A DNA stretch of 64,000 nt from Lepiota brunneoincarnata. Taxonomy: Eukaryota > Basidiomycota > Agaricomycetes > Agaricales > Agaricaceae. The notes under the pieces were generated by a model. That model was not told where the DNA came from and ran no database searches. It was given only the letters and a program-made list of their open reading frames with translations. Below are positions 22,556-35,616 of this stretch, in pieces (within the stretch, counting starts at the first letter, position 1; every line of letters begins with the position of its first letter). The translations under genes and the position numbers were made by a program. The stretch is from NCBI GenBank assembly GCA_023014365.1, contig JAEBUN010000060.1, forward strand, positions 1 to 64,000, given 5' to 3'.

Positions 22556-23286
22556 GTGATAACCACAGAACAGACCAGGGGATGCGAAGGGTCATGTGAT
22601 GGATCCGAGCTGTTTCCGACAACTGGCCGGTGTATAGCCGGGCCACATTCTTACCCCTACCGAGCGCGCATGTGTGTATCTAAGTGTACAGTTGCGGATA
22701 AACAAACACGGTGAATCCACCCAACTTGAAACCTGGTGAAATCGAGATTATCCCAAATTTCAAGGATTACACAAGCTCATAGATGATTTGATATGGTATT
22801 AGGTTTCACGGACTAAAGACGTTAACTTGGGAGTGAAGGAGGGTGAAACGATCTTGCAAAAGAAGGGTCGTGGTCATTTGACCCATGTATCTGATTTTAT
22901 GAATCCCGCTTGGTCCACCATGATGAATGGGAGCAGTGTGAGGAAGATTATTTATCCAGAGTGAAATGGCGATCCCTGGTGGGATGTTAACCAAGTGTTT
23001 CCTCAAATCAAGCACACGATTGAAGTTTTTGCAAAAGTACACTCAGATCGCACTACGCTTTTCATTCATTTTCAATCAGTCCTCAGCACATGATCGCTTG
23101 TCACCTGGTATCACGCTAATATTTCCGTCCGAAACTTAGAAAGCGTGGGAAAAATACAACAAAGATCGTTTTTGGACGTGTCAGAATATTCCTAAATATT
23201 CACCATTCCTCAGATATAAGGTTTGTCATGTTTGGTTGTCCGCGATTGTAGCCTCTGACCCTCCACACATTCATGGTTATGCGGAC
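22556..23286. other. Intergenic region before the GH92 pair
   Basis: No gene is seen. A TATA-like word (AGATATAAGG, about 23211-23220) lies ~70 bp upstream of ATG 23287 and is the likely promoter of the first GH92 gene. A 78-codon minus frame (22806-23042) has no protein character. Confidence 0.45.
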
Positions 23287-26200
23287 ATGATAGCAAGCAC
23301 ACTCTTCCTCGGTGCTCTGCTTACCTCTCTCACAGAAGCCTACAGATTTGCGCCAGACAGGACGCATACTGGCAGACTACTGCCCTTTCCTCAGCATCGA
23401 ATCCCAGGCAGCGATGGCGCAGACCATATCAACCTGTATGCTTTCTATGTATCTCCGAACCCAACTTGCACTGATTCCCCCGCAAGTCTGATAGGAAATG
23501 GAGGTGATACTCCCAATGGCTCGGGCGGCATGATCCCTTCTACTGGCCCCCCCTTCGCCATGACGCGATGGGTTGCCCAAACACAAGAAAATTACGTCTC
23601 GGCCACACCGTACAACGTGACGGGCACCACCATTCATGGTTTCCAGGCCACCCGCCAGCCCGCTATCTGGATGGGTGAAAGTGGTAGCATCGCCCTTGTT
23701 CCTGGCGTCGCGACGGAAGGCAACGCGGATGATATTCAACCGGAATTCGACAAGCGTGGTCTCTCATTCGACCCCTCGTTCCCACCTCGCGGTCAGGAAA
23801 TTATCAGCCCTTCATACTACGCTGTCCAGTTGTCGGATAACAAGGGTGGTCATATCCTAGTGGAGCAAACGTCTAGTATGTCAACTGTTCCTGCTGGTCG
23901 CTGGGTGTTACGCTGATCCAACCCAGCTTCGCGTGTCGGACACTTCCGGATGCGGTTTGAGCTCAATTCATCACTCCACTCACCCTACGTTTACATTGAT
24001 GTCGCTCGCGCATCCATCACGACTTCCAATCCTGCCAACCGAACTTTCCCATTGGGCTTTGTCACCGTCTCCTCCAGGCTGCACGAGATCTGCGGATATT
24101 CTACAGAGCGCCAAGACGATATTATAACACCCATATCCAACCGCGAAAATGCTTCCGCTTTCCACGGATTCTTCTGTGCCCGGTTTGACGTCCCTTTCGC
24201 TTCGTATGGTGTCATCAAGGGCGGGGCCGTTCTTCGTGGAGTCAATAGTGCCGATGGTGGACGCCTTGGAGCCTATGCGTTCTTCTCTCCCGCATCTGGA
24301 GCAAACTTGGTCGCGATCACGGTCCGTGTTGGCACATCATTCGTGTCTATTGAACAAGCGAGGAAGAACATTGAACTGGAGGTTCCGGATGTCCATCCTC
24401 AGCTCACGGATGTCAATGGGTTAATGGTCGGCACGCTTGAACATACCGCTACGAAGGTACGGCGGCGGTGGGTGGAGAAGCTTGATCGCGTCAGTGTGGA
24501 AGGGGCAACGGACGCAGAGAAGGAAATTTTGTATACTGCAATCGCTCATACGCTCCAATATCCAAGCGAGCAACATGAACACGGGAAGTATTGGTCGGGT
24601 TATGATAATCAAGTCCGTCAGTTAGAGGAGAAAGGAGAATCATATACAGGCTACTCCATCTGGGATACTTTTCGTGCTGCATGGGCATGGCAGATTCTGC
24701 TCTGCCCTGAGCGCATCCCTGGCTTCATTAATAGCATGCTGGCCGATTATAAACAGGTACGTGCATGTAATGTATATTTCGTCAGAGCTGCGCTGATGGT
24801 GTCCTCAGAGCGGCTGGCTACCAATGTGGAAAAACATTGTAGAGACCAATATAATGGTCGGAACCCACGCTGATTCACTCATTGCTGAAGCAGTACGAAA
24901 AGGGATCACAGGTTTCGACTACGAGCTTGGGTGGGAGGCTGTCTGGAAAGATGCTAGTGTGGCCCCAAGGGATGATGAGACCATTCAATACGATGATCGT
25001 CAGGAGGTATACGTGATGTGTTAATCATCTCCACCTTGGTTTTGACCTCTGTTTCTGCAGAATGTCGACTACGAGGTTCGCGCGGGACTTTCCTCTGTCT
25101 ACAGAGATAAAGGCTGGGTCGCCGACGACCTCCACTCCGAGAGTGGATCGCGTACATTGGATTATGCGTGTATGTTTCCTTGTTTAAGACCCGGCGAGTT
25201 GGGTATTCATGCCTGATAATTCACAGATGATGATTATGCTGCCTATGTCCTCGCCAAGGAACTTGGAAAGCCCGAAGCCGACTTCCTCCTCGAACGCTCC
25301 AAACGCGCACCATTCACCCTCTGGAATGAGCAAACCGGGTTCCTTGAAGCCCGGAACGCAGATGGCGGCTGGGCTGGGGGGGACCGTGGGTGGACTGAAG
25401 GTGCGCCGTACCCTCACGAGTACCTTCATCCTGTTCATTAATATCCCCGGGACTAGGCGATAAATGGGCGTATTCATTCGATGTTGTCCATGATATCCCT
25501 CAGTTGATCGAAAAGCGTGGAGGCAGGACAGGCTTTGTGAAGAGTCTCGAGGAACATTTTAATGGAGGGCATAATGATCACAGCAACGAGGTTCGTGCAA
25601 GGCCTCGACACTGTACCATCGTTTTTCTGCTAACGCACGATGTTCTTGCCAGCCTTCCCACCATATACCTTACCTCTATGCCCTCTCAGGTGCAGCATTC
25701 AAAACCCAAGAGCGTGTGCGTGAAATTGCACGCGCGAATTACAACAATACGCCCACTGGTTTGTCAGGCGTACGTCTCACCAAATCCGAATCACTGCGTG
25801 GCTAACCAAATCGCGCAGAACGAAGACTGCGGGCAGATGAGCGCTTGGTACATCTTTGCTGCTCTCGGGTTCTACCCCGTCAATCCTGTCTCAGGGGAAT
25901 ATATAGTGGGGTCGTATGTCCCTTCCCTTAGCTCTTCCGCATCTGCCGTTGTTCAGTCATCCTTGATGCTCCTAGTCCTCTCTTCAACCGTATCGATATC
26001 AGGCTTCCGCCTCGCAATGGCGAGACTGGATCTAAGAAGCTCACTATCATCTCGCTTGGCGCACCTAAGGTCCCCTACGTCAGGTCTGTGCAGGTTAACG
26101 GCTTATACCTCGAGAAGCCCATCATCAAACACGAACAAATCGCTGATGGTGGTACTATTCTGTTCCATATGAGTGAGAAAGTTGAGGAGTGGGGGAATGA

Positions 26201-26422
26201 TCCTGAGGTACTCAGTTCGTTAGGGGTGCATGTAGGACAGCTAGTGAGTGGTTTGGTTCTCCTGCCTTGGGGCGATGGCAATGACAAATTGAGTAACAGG
26301 CGCATGGGCTTACTTCAACGCCTGAGGCGAAATCTTCCGCGGCGACGAAGAAAGCTGAAGAAAGGGCAGCAGAGCCCAAGAAAGCTGGCCAAGAACACCT
26401 TCATGATCGCTCTGAACTCTAA
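23287..26422 (+). CDS. GH92 alpha-mannosidase-like secreted protein A
   Basis: 861 residues in 11 exons: 23287-23435, 23487-23875, 23927-24756, 24809-25006, 25061-25169, 25227-25400, 25457-25590, 25653-25769, 25819-25913, 25976-26243, 26300-26422. The N-terminus is a signal peptide (MIASTLFLGALLTSLTEA). GH92 landmarks appear in order: the N-terminal beta domain (LIGNGG...MIPSTGPPFAM, HGFQATRQPAIWMGE), then the (alpha/alpha)6 catalytic part with YPSEQHE, GYSIWDTFRAAWAW, WLPMWKNIVETNIMVGTHAD, HFNGGHN, NEPSHHIPYLY across a junction and NEDCGQMSAWYIFAALGFYP. GH92 enzymes are Ca2+-dependent exo-alpha-mannosidases acting on N-glycan or fungal mannan; linkage specificity cannot be read here. A terminal Lys/Ala/Glu-rich tail of ~40 residues, encoded by the last exon, is absent from its neighbour. 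A sister gene follows 277 bp downstream. Confidence 0.87.
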
Positions 26423-26699
26423 TGTCGGGACTTTGTACTTTACCTTTCGTACCTCAAAATATGATCAATGACAATCCAGGCATCTCGGCTCCCTGCAGGC
26501 GTCTCACGTCAACAGCGTCGTGAGACGGGCAGCGGCTTCAGGTGACCTGAAAGAAGCACCACTAATGGGTCTGTTTGTACCTTCCGGGTGCTTGAGAAGC
26601 TTCCCGCACGAACGTTTGAGTAAGCGGCGGCAGTTATTAAGCTCGAGTTCGGACACCCCTGGGATTGCGAGATCGTTTCTGAGCCGTCTCTCACCAGCA

Positions 26700-29600
26700 A
26701 TGCGACTCCGCAGGATAATATTGCTGCATTTGGCGGCGATATTGAGTGCTACTCGAATCGCTGCACAAGACCGTACACCCACCGGACGTATTCTCCCTCC
26801 TCCACAGTTCAGAATCCCTGGTAGTGATGCAGTGGATCATGTCAATTTGTAGCATCCATCTCGCTCCGTGTCCTACTCATAGCTGACCCTCTCTTCACAG
26901 ATTGATCGGAAATGGTGGAATTGCACCGAGCTTCACAGGTGGTATGATCCCTTCCACAGGGCCGCCCTTCGCCATGACACGCTGGATCGCCCAGACGCGT
27001 GTCAACTATGTTTCTCGTACACCGTACAACATCACTGAAGCAACTGACACAATCCACGGGTTCCAGGCTACGCGACAGCCTGCGATTTGGATGGGCGAAA
27101 GTGCAAGTGTTGCTGTTGTACCAGGGATCGCTCCCACCGGAGATCCGACCGAGGTCAAGACAGATTTCCAGGCACGAGGATTGAGATTCGTGGGCGGATT
27201 TCAGCAAAGGGGTGGGGAAGTGATTAGCCCGGGTTACTATAGTGTCCAGCTTGAAGATGGGATGGGGGGTAAGGTGTTAGCTGAGCAGAGCTCAAGTACG
27301 CCCTTGCTTGCTCCATTACAACACTACATTTACTTGCTTTAGCTTCGCGGGTCGGCCATCTCCGTTTCACGTTTACCTTGGCGGCAAACTCCAGCAACAG
27401 GACGACACCCTATATTCTCATCGATGCCGTCCGCCAATCAATCCAAGCTCATGACCCAGCGAACATCACATTCCCCACCGGTACCGTGTCCATCTCTCAA
27501 TCGCGGAACGAAATCTGTGGTTCTTCCAACGAACGCCAGGATTCCATCATTGCTCCAAATTCTATTAAGGGGCCTGCGTCGCATTTCAAGGGTTTCTTCT
27601 GTGTGCGGTTTGATGTGCCATTAAATGGGAATGGAAATGTTGGGATCATTGGGAACCGGACCGTGTCTCGGGGAAAGACAGGGGCTGAAGGAGCCTTATT
27701 GAATGCTTATGTCCTATTCCCGAGAGCCAAAGCCAATGCGAAAGAGTTCGTGGTGAATGTGAGGATTGGAACCAGTTTCATCTCAGTGAATCAAGCGAGA
27801 CGAAATATTGACCTGGAAATCCCCAATCCACCGAGGAATCCTGGTGAGCAATTGCTGTGGAAGCTTTAATTGACACGAATCGTGCTGAGAATGCTGGAGG
27901 TGGCAACTCGAAGCCCGCACGTGGAACGCTAGAAGAAACGGCGGCGCTCGTAAGGTCCGAATGGGCAGAAAAGCTGGATAGGATTAAGATCAAGGGTGCG
28001 ACTGACAAGGATAAAGAAATATTCTACACAGCTGTGGTCCATGGACTTCAGGTATGAACACTTTTAACTGCATTCAGCCCCTCTTAGCCAACTTCTTGCA
28101 GTATCCCAGTGAGCAGCACGAAGAGAATCGATACTACTCAGCCTTCGACAATAAAGTCCATGAAATAACCGATGGTGGAGGATCATATACTGGGTATTCA
28201 ATTTGGGTAGGCATCACATATTTAGCCAAGTGTATGCACGCTGGATCGTCTGTACTAACACAGGATACATACCGAGCGGCCTGGGCGTGGGTCATTCTCT
28301 TCGCTTCCGAACGACTTCCGGGTATGGTCTCCAGCATGCTGAACGATTTCCGAGAAGTAAGCATCCTCCTTTCTTTCGGGGCAATTTCCCAAGACCAACA
28401 TTGCATACAGGGGGGATGGCTACCGATGTGGAAAAACGTTGTTGAAACCAATATCATGGTCGGTTCTTATAATATATGAAGAGTCCTGGTAGATGGTTTT
28501 GAATGCCATCAGGTCGGAACACATGCGGACTCATTGATCGGGGAAGCGGTGCGAAAGGGTGTGATCGGATTTGATCGCGAACTTGCCTGGGAAGCCGTCT
28601 GGAAAGACGCGAGTGTCCCACCTGTCAACGACCTCAATACCGTGTAAGCAAGCGTGTTGTTCCTTATAGCAGCCTAATTGACCCAAAGCATGTAGATACG
28701 GTGATAGACAAGAGGTAAATCCATAGCTGGGTAGCACTGCGGCGATAGCTGAGCGCTGACCACCGACCAGAACGTGGACTTTGAAGCTCGCGCAGGACTT
28801 TCCTCTGCCTATGGAGACCCCCAGAGAGGGTGGGTTGCAAATGACATACACTCTGAGAGCGGCTCTCGAACCCTGGATTACGCTTGTAAGACTCGAACTA
28901 CTATGTGTGCACTGCCGATCACTGACGGCTATCCTTGAAATGGAAACCGCAGACGATGATTACGCCGTCTATGTCGTTGCCAAGGCGCTGGGAAAGCCTG
29001 AGAACGTTACTTCCTTTCTCTTGAATCGTTCTCAGAATGGGCCATTTACTCTGTTTAATAACGAGACAGGTTTTATGGAAGCCCGTAACAGTGATGGCAG
29101 CTGGGCAGGACCTGACCAGGGATGGACAGAAGGTGGGTTGTGATTTCCCAAAAACACAAATCCACGCTCAGTTCGGGGAAGGGGACAAATGGATATACAC
29201 GTTTGACGTCGTTCAGAATGTCCCGGGACTTGTTGAGCACCGTGGTGGAAACGTCAGCTTCGTGAAGAGCTTGGAGGATCACTTCAATGGCGGCCACAAC
29301 CAGCACACAAACGAGGTATTGCATCCAAGATCTAACGGTGCCATGAGACTGACTCGGAAAAGCCATCCCACCACATTCCCTACTTGTATTCGCTAGCTGG
29401 AGCTGCAGTCCGAACGCAGGAAAGAGTGCGAACTATTGCGCGCAGCAACTATGACAACACGCCGCAGGGGCTAACAGGGGTAGGAATCCTCGTTTCTTAA
29501 TATAGATTTATGCTCATCGCTGTGCAGAATGAAGACTGCGGTCAGATGAGTGCCTGGTATCTTTTCAGTGCAATGGGGTTCTATCCGGTGAACCCCGCCT

Positions 29601-29951
29601 CTGGAGAATATGTCGTCGGAACGTGGGTGTCTTCATTTGTCCATACCCAGAAGCACTGAGTGAACTTGAACTCTTTGAAGGCCCTTTTTCGACGAAATTA
29701 CCATTGACCTACCAGCGGCCTCCAACAGTCCTCGAACGTCTTCGAGGCTGCTTACGATCAAATCGCCTGGAGCGACGAGTAAGCAGTATATCAAGTCGCT
29801 GACCGTCAACGGGGAACGGATCAATAGGCCCGTCCTTTTTCACGAGCAGATAGCCAATGGAGGCGAGATTATTTTCGAGATGAGCGATCAAGTCGAGTCA
29901 TGGGGAAACGAAGATGACGTCCTTAAGGCCTTAACAGCCGACAATCAGTGA
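26700..29951 (+). CDS. GH92 alpha-mannosidase-like secreted protein B
   Basis: 834 residues in 15 exons: 26700-26848, 26901-27295, 27343-27843, 27900-28051, 28102-28206, 28264-28356, 28411-28458, 28513-28643, 28696-28714, 28771-28885, 28953-29132, 29182-29315, 29363-29479, 29528-29622, 29681-29951. ATG 26700 opens a signal peptide (MRLRRIILLHLAAILSA). All GH92 blocks of gene A are present (HGFQATRQPAIWMGE, YPSEQHE, SIWDTYRAAWAW, WLPMWKNVVETNIMVGTHAD, HFNGGHN, NEDCGQMSAWYLFSAMGFYP). It has five introns that A lacks (after exons 3, 4, 5, 7 and 8); A has its own extra last intron. The protein ends soon after the common C-terminus, without A's tail. Sister gene of A by tandem duplication; the duplication is old given the protein and intron differences. 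Confidence 0.87.
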
Positions 29952-30513
29952 TGGACGTAGTGTGTGACAATATGATAGTAAGAGTATCGTTGACCTGGCA
30001 CCCTTGTGTTGTCTACGCACGCAATGGCGTCCTGGAGGGCTATTACCAATGACGGCTCCGCAACATGTGTTTGCATAACAGGGCAACTCAGGCCCCAAGG
30101 GTCATGGTTACATAAACGGCGTATGAGCTTTTTTTCCGTGACCACATAAGTCACGCTGTAAAGCCAACAACGTTGCATCGGCGGCAGTGTGGCACCGAGA
30201 ATGCCCAGCGAAACAAGCGTCCGCTGGCCGTCCGAAACCGCATTTACATCACGATCATCGCATTGTTCTGTGTCTCGACTATTTATTCCGTTCATCAATG
30301 ATATTCAGTCAAGGACATCTCCATATTGAGGCACACCGCCCCAACCCTAGCTCACCATATTAGGATGAGGTTCTGGTGACAAAACAGCAATCCTGTGAAA
30401 TTGCCTCCGGCGTGGTCGCATCCGCTCCATGCACTTTATATAAGTACTGTACAGTATACACATGCATACTCGAAAGAGCACCGAGTCACCCTCCCCATCC
30501 ATCTTCCTACGAT
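29952..30513. other. Intergenic region with peroxidase promoter
   Basis: No gene is seen. A TATA box (TATATAA within TTTATATAAG, about 30435-30443) lies ~72 bp upstream of ATG 30514. Confidence 0.5.
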
Positions 30514-31410
30514 ATGACCCCTCCTGAGTCACACCCCAATGTTCATGAACACAAAGGAAAAGCATGCCCTGTGACAGGAAAGGCACACAACTTTTGTCCT
30601 CCTCGGGCTGGTGACAGTCGCTCACCATGTCCAGCTTTGAATGTCATGGCCAACCATGGCTACATGTGCGTCCTAACATTCCGGCTTTTTTTTTGACCAC
30701 TGACTCAACCTACTCGTAGTAACCGTGACGGCAAGAACCTATCTGCGTTCCATATAGCTCGAGGATTGAGAGCTTGTTATGGTCTTACTATACCGCTCGC
30801 TCTCTTCCTGGCCTACGGTGGTTTCTTCTTGCTCAGACGCGTGCGGCCCGTTAGCCTATATGAGATAGGCAAACACGGTGCAATTGAGCATGATGCCAGC
30901 CTCGTTCACCACAATACACCAGCAGGCGAGAAATATGCCCCCACTGAGATCGATCAAAGGCTTGTATCAGACCTCATGGACGACGCGAGGACCGGCAACG
31001 AGAAAGGCGAAGGAGCCGGAGCCGGAGAGCACAGAACGCTGATGGACGCCACCGACGTTGCCCATGCTCGAGTACGTCGAGAGAAGCAGTCCCCGCCGCT
31101 GGATCCGGTGCATGCGGAGATTGCAAGAGGAGAAATGGGAATCATTCTGGGAGTTTGGGAGACGAAGGCAAAGGAGAATGTTGGAGTACCAGTTGAATGG
31201 CTGCGGCGATGGTTTGGCCAAGAGCGACTCCCCGATGGGTGGAAACCGACCCATAAACAGGGCTTGCGGGATACTGTAAAGCGTTCCAAAGCCATCCGAG
31301 GGGCAATGAAGAGCATTCGGAATGCCGAGGCTAACGCTCATCCCGCACCTCAGCCTTCACTTGATAATGAGAAGGTCACATCTCTTCCATCCCCCACCCG
31401 TGGGCCGTGA
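30514..31410 (+). CDS. Heme-thiolate peroxidase (chloroperoxidase/peroxygenase family)
   Basis: 280 residues in two exons, 30514-30665 and 30720-31410, with a 54-bp intron that splits the NHGYI codon. The Peroxidase_2 signature is clear: SPCPALNVMANHGYI-NRDGKNLS, with Cys39 of the PCP motif as the expected axial heme ligand, and EHDASLVHHN (Glu107-His108-Asp109) as the expected distal acid-base motif. Family members use hydrogen peroxide to oxidise or oxygenate aromatic and aliphatic compounds, or halide. There is no N-terminal signal peptide; a hydrophobic segment at 73-89 (LTIPLALFLAYGGFFLL) may be a membrane anchor or part of the fold. It is close in length to short HTPs. The C-terminus is Lys/Arg/Pro-rich and disordered. 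Substrate unknown. Confidence 0.85.
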
Positions 31411-32369
31411 AGCTGTCGGACTGTCCGAAGGCAGGCAATCTCGCACCAATTGATCGAGGTCGAGGAGACGGTAGGCACCGTGGGTGAGAAAGTAGCACGA
31501 TACCATCATGCGTAATTTAATGAACCTATATACCTCATAGTCGGCTCGCATTAGTAGTATTAGTATTCCAACCAGCCTTACTGTAGCGTCCCGTAAACTA
31601 ACGTTTCAATACTGATTATTATGTGATGTAATGCGCCAGAAATTGTGAAACGAGCATATCATTATTCTCTCCAGCCTCCAGGCCTGATCTGTTTCGCCAT
31701 TTTTACGTCATGTGCTCAAGTTCACTCAGTGCAGTAAGAGCTCGGCATCTGGTAATAGCGATGATGGACGTGAAGTGCTTTTTTTGCGAAGATATGCGAG
31801 ATACCCACTCGTTGAGATTGGACGGGGGGAGTATTATCGCGACAAAACGGCAGTGTTTTTTGCCATTTCATCGACCACTCCCGTCTTTCCGGTATTGATG
31901 ACTCAATAGTGCAGGTTCGATCGCCTCGCTGAGAAAAGGCCAAATGGCGAAGCACCCTTTCTGATTGCCATAGCCATCACAATTCACTCAGCCCGATACA
32001 TCCGTGGCAAAATTAGCGGCTTCTTTTCCTGTGAACGCGATGCCTAGAATGCGTACACGGTTTCTAATCTATTATTACCAGGGGACCGGGAACTGGCTAG
32101 GAGAAATCTCGGGCAAAGACCCTTGAACACATAGCGGACACATAGCGGACCGTGTTAGACAAACCCTCCATCCTTCTGTGGTCAGCTGGTCTTTGCATGG
32201 GTCGGCCAAAAGTGCATCAAGCGAAGAATTGTATTTGTAGCGATTAAGGACCGCATTTGCTCCTCTAGGAGGTTGAGAGCATGTGTCGTTGTTTCTGAAG
32301 CACGTTAAAAGCTGAAGAACAGCGTGTAATCCCCCACGACTCGTTCCTGATCTAGTTTTCCGCTCCGCT
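31411..32369. other. Intergenic region, no gene seen
   Basis: Frames at 31710-31955 overlap on both strands and are not protein-like. The stretch presumably contains the 3' end of the peroxidase mRNA and the promoter of the GH3 gene; I see no clear TATA box near 32370. Confidence 0.45.
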
Positions 32370-35300
32370 ATGGCAGGCCTGAAAAATATCCTGCTCTTGT
32401 CCGCCTTTATTTTATGTCTGTCTCGACCTTCCATCGGTCATGATCCATTTGGTGTTCGGAATGATCTACATTTTAGCCTGCAAGCGCGTCAGGCCAATAA
32501 GGATGGTTCAATCCCGGTTTACAAGAACCCCCAGGCTTCAATTGAAGCTAGAGTCAATGATTTGTTGCCACGAATGACACTAGAGGAGAAGGTTTCACAA
32601 TTGTAGGCAGGCGTCAGAGCGTTGTCCTGAATCGTGCGGTGGTGGCTAACGATACTCAGAATTCAAGGTGATATCAATGGGTGGATGGATATGAGCGACC
32701 CCTTGGACAATACACTTGCACACAATCAGACGGGCCTGGTGAGTGTCAATCTCTGCCGCGTATTTGTGTATGTAACCGGAGGAACTTGGGGGGTAGGAAC
32801 ATATGATGAGTACGAGGGCAGGTAGTATCTGGGGAGGATATCAAGTGCCCTGGGAAAAGTTTGTTTATGCCGTCACGGTTGGCCAACGTTATCTCGTGGA
32901 AAACACGACATTGGGCATTCCGGCTCTCTTCCAGTCCGAGGGTACGTCATGGATATCTGCCACCCTCCGCTGTGCTCAACCAAGCTTCATTTCAAGGTCT
33001 TCATGGCTTCACCAATAATGGCACCATCTTCCCTTCGCCTATCGGTCTTGCCGCATCGTTTAACAAAGACCTGATCCACAACGTTTCAAACATCGTCGCT
33101 CAAGAGGCCGAGGGCCTTGGTATCAACCACATTTTCGCACCCGTTCTCGACCTTGCACGCGAGTTGAGGTGGGGTCGCATAGAGGAGGGCTTCGGCGAAT
33201 GCCCTTATCTCACTGGTGAGCTTGGGAGCGCGTACATCCATGGTCTCCAGGATGGCAGACGCAGAAATACGAGTTCTACTGCTATTGCTCGTGTCGCTGC
33301 CACATGCAAGCACTTTGCAGCTTTCGGATCTCCGCAGGGTGGATTGTGAGTACCGCCCCTCTCCCCGTACCCTAGTTTCAGACGAGAGTTTGCTCAACAC
33401 TTGGAAAATAGGAACCTTGCCCAGGTCACTGGAGGAGAACGGGAGCTACGAACAGCATACTTGCGCCCCTTCCATCGCGCCTGTGTGGATTCCCTTTCTA
33501 TCATGACTGCTTATGCTAGCTATGATGGTATCCCTGCTGTGGCTAACTCCCGTACGCCTCATTTACGTGTGCCTGTTCTTCCGAAGTTGATAATTTCCGC
33601 TAGACCTCCTAACTGACATTGTAAGTTTATAAAGCCAAGGCTATCCGCCATCATGATGCGATGACTCAATGTCAACTCCCCTAGCTTCGCAATGAATGGG
33701 ACTATAAGTACTGGGTTACCTGCGATGCTGGCTCGATCGATCTACAAATTACAATGCATGGAACCTGCGATACCCGAGAGTGTGCAGCGAAGGCTGCCCT
33801 AGAGAATGGTCTGAGTGGTGAGATGGGTGGCGGTAAGTAGAACCACACTCGGAATCTGACATGGGATCTAACCCTCATCGTCAGGTACATACACCTATGA
33901 AACACTCGTGCGACAAGTACAATCTGGCCAGATTAATGTTAAGTTTATTGACGATACCGTCCGATATCTTTTGCGCACCAAATTCTCATTGGGTCTCTTT
34001 GAAAGTATGTGGATCAATCTTGGCATTGTTTCCTGGCTTACCGCCTACAGACCCGTATCCCTATGAGGATTACCTCTCAACCCTTCGCACATCAGCCGGA
34101 CAAGCAGTTCTCCAGCAAGCGGATCGCGAGAGCATCGTGCTCCTGGAGAATAAGAACAACGTTCTTCCGCTCAGCCCGAACATCAGATCTATTGCCCTTA
34201 TTGGACCCCAAGTTAACCGAGTTTCGGTGCGTGTTCGAACTGCCACCATCGTGCTCCATTGGTCTGACTTTCGGAAGTTCGGTGACTATGTCTTCTTCAA
34301 TGCTACTCATAACGCTATCAGCCCTCTCGAAGGCTTCAAGCAACACCTCGCAAGCATTTCTAGCTCTGCTCAGATCAACTTCGCCCAAGGGGCTCAGCTC
34401 TGGTCGAACGACCAATCTGGCTTCCCGGAGGCCGTCCAAACCGCTCGCAATTCTGACGCAGCTATCGTCATGGTACGTCTAATCGGGAGGGAATGCGGAC
34501 AAGAGCTTTGATAAATTATGACATAGGTCGGGACGTGGTCCCTCGATCAAACCTTGCTCTGGACACCAGGAACCAATGCGACGACGGGAGAGATGCGGGA
34601 TCAATCTGATCTTGGTCTTGCTGGAGCTCAGCTTGAGCTTATCAAGGCCATTCAGTCTACCGGAAAGCCGACTATTATTGTCTACGTAACTGGTAAGCCA
34701 ATTGCAGAACCGTGGGTCAAGGATCGTGAGTCCCCAGATCTTCAACCCCGTTACTAGAATTCTCATCTCGTTTGGATGATAGACGCAAATGCTATTATTC
34801 ACCAATTCTATCCTGGTGAATACGGAGGTACGTACGCTGCCCAGCTCCGTTACTCCACCGTTGCCAAGATTGTCTAGGCCGCGCCCTTGCGGAGGTGATC
34901 TTTGGCACCGTCAACCCTTCAGGAAAACTCTCCGTTTCTGTTCCTCGAGATGTCGGAACTACTCCAGCTTTCTACAACTATCTCAAGGGAGGGCGACCCG
35001 CCTCGAACCCTGGATCGGTTCTTGATGATGGTACCTTGAAGTTTGGAAACCAGGTAGGGGTGTCTTTGGGTCGCATTTTAGCGTTCCTTGTTGACACCGT
35101 TTAGTATGTTCTCAACAGTCCTCAACCCCTTTGGAGCTTTGGCCACGGCCTGAGCTATACCACGTTCAATTAGTAAGTTTATATATACTGAATGAATTTG
35201 CGTGCTCAGCGACGCGACAGCTCAGGCCTGAGGCTCTCACCCTCAACTGTCAGTCGCAACGCGAAATCCTTCAAGGTTTCTGTCACTGTCAGCAATCGGG

Positions 35301-35616
35301 GATCGCGGACAGGCAAAGAAGTCGTCCAAGTGTACGCAACGGATGACCGTAGCTCCGTAGTCACGCCCAATCAGGAGCTAGTTGGCTTTACTAAAGTTGA
35401 AATACCGTGCGTCCTATTTAATTTCGATCTCGTACGTCTTGCTGAATGAGAAACAACAGTGCTGGTCAGTCCACAACAGTAACTCTTGATGTTAATCTGC
35501 AAGACCTTGGCTTGTGGTCTCGCGATAATACCTGGATAGTCGAGCCTGGCACGTTCACGATCAAAGTTGGTACCAGTGACCAACGCTTCCAGCAGGCAAC
35601 ATTGACTGTATCGTAA
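32370..35616 (+). CDS. GH3 beta-glucosidase-like secreted protein, 810 aa
   Basis: Sixteen exons: 32370-32602, 32660-32738, 32797-32941, 32997-33345, 33412-33551, 33604-33620, 33685-33832, 33885-34004, 34051-34226, 34278-34472, 34527-34725, 34783-34827, 34878-35053, 35105-35172, 35221-35406, 35460-35616; introns 46-66 bp. A signal peptide opens the protein (MAGLKNILLLSAFILCLS). GH3 blocks follow: MTLEEKVSQL, NHIFAPVLDLARELRWGR, KHFAAFGSPQGG, GGERELRTAYL. The nucleophile region is WVTCDAGS, with Asp335 as presumed nucleophile; the residue before it is Cys where Ser is usual. Then the GH3 C-terminal sandwich (ESIVLLENKNNVLPL, GTWSLDQTLLW) and a fibronectin-III-like end (PNQELVGFTKVEIP). The length fits fungal secreted GH3. 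Likely role is release of glucose from beta-glucans or cello-oligosaccharides; beta-xylosidase activity cannot be excluded. It is the last host gene before the transposon block. Confidence 0.88.

Noticed and set aside
30954..31341. Two overlapping minus-strand ORFs of about 120 codons
   Set aside because: They are antisense to the second exon of the heme-thiolate peroxidase, which has clear catalytic motifs.
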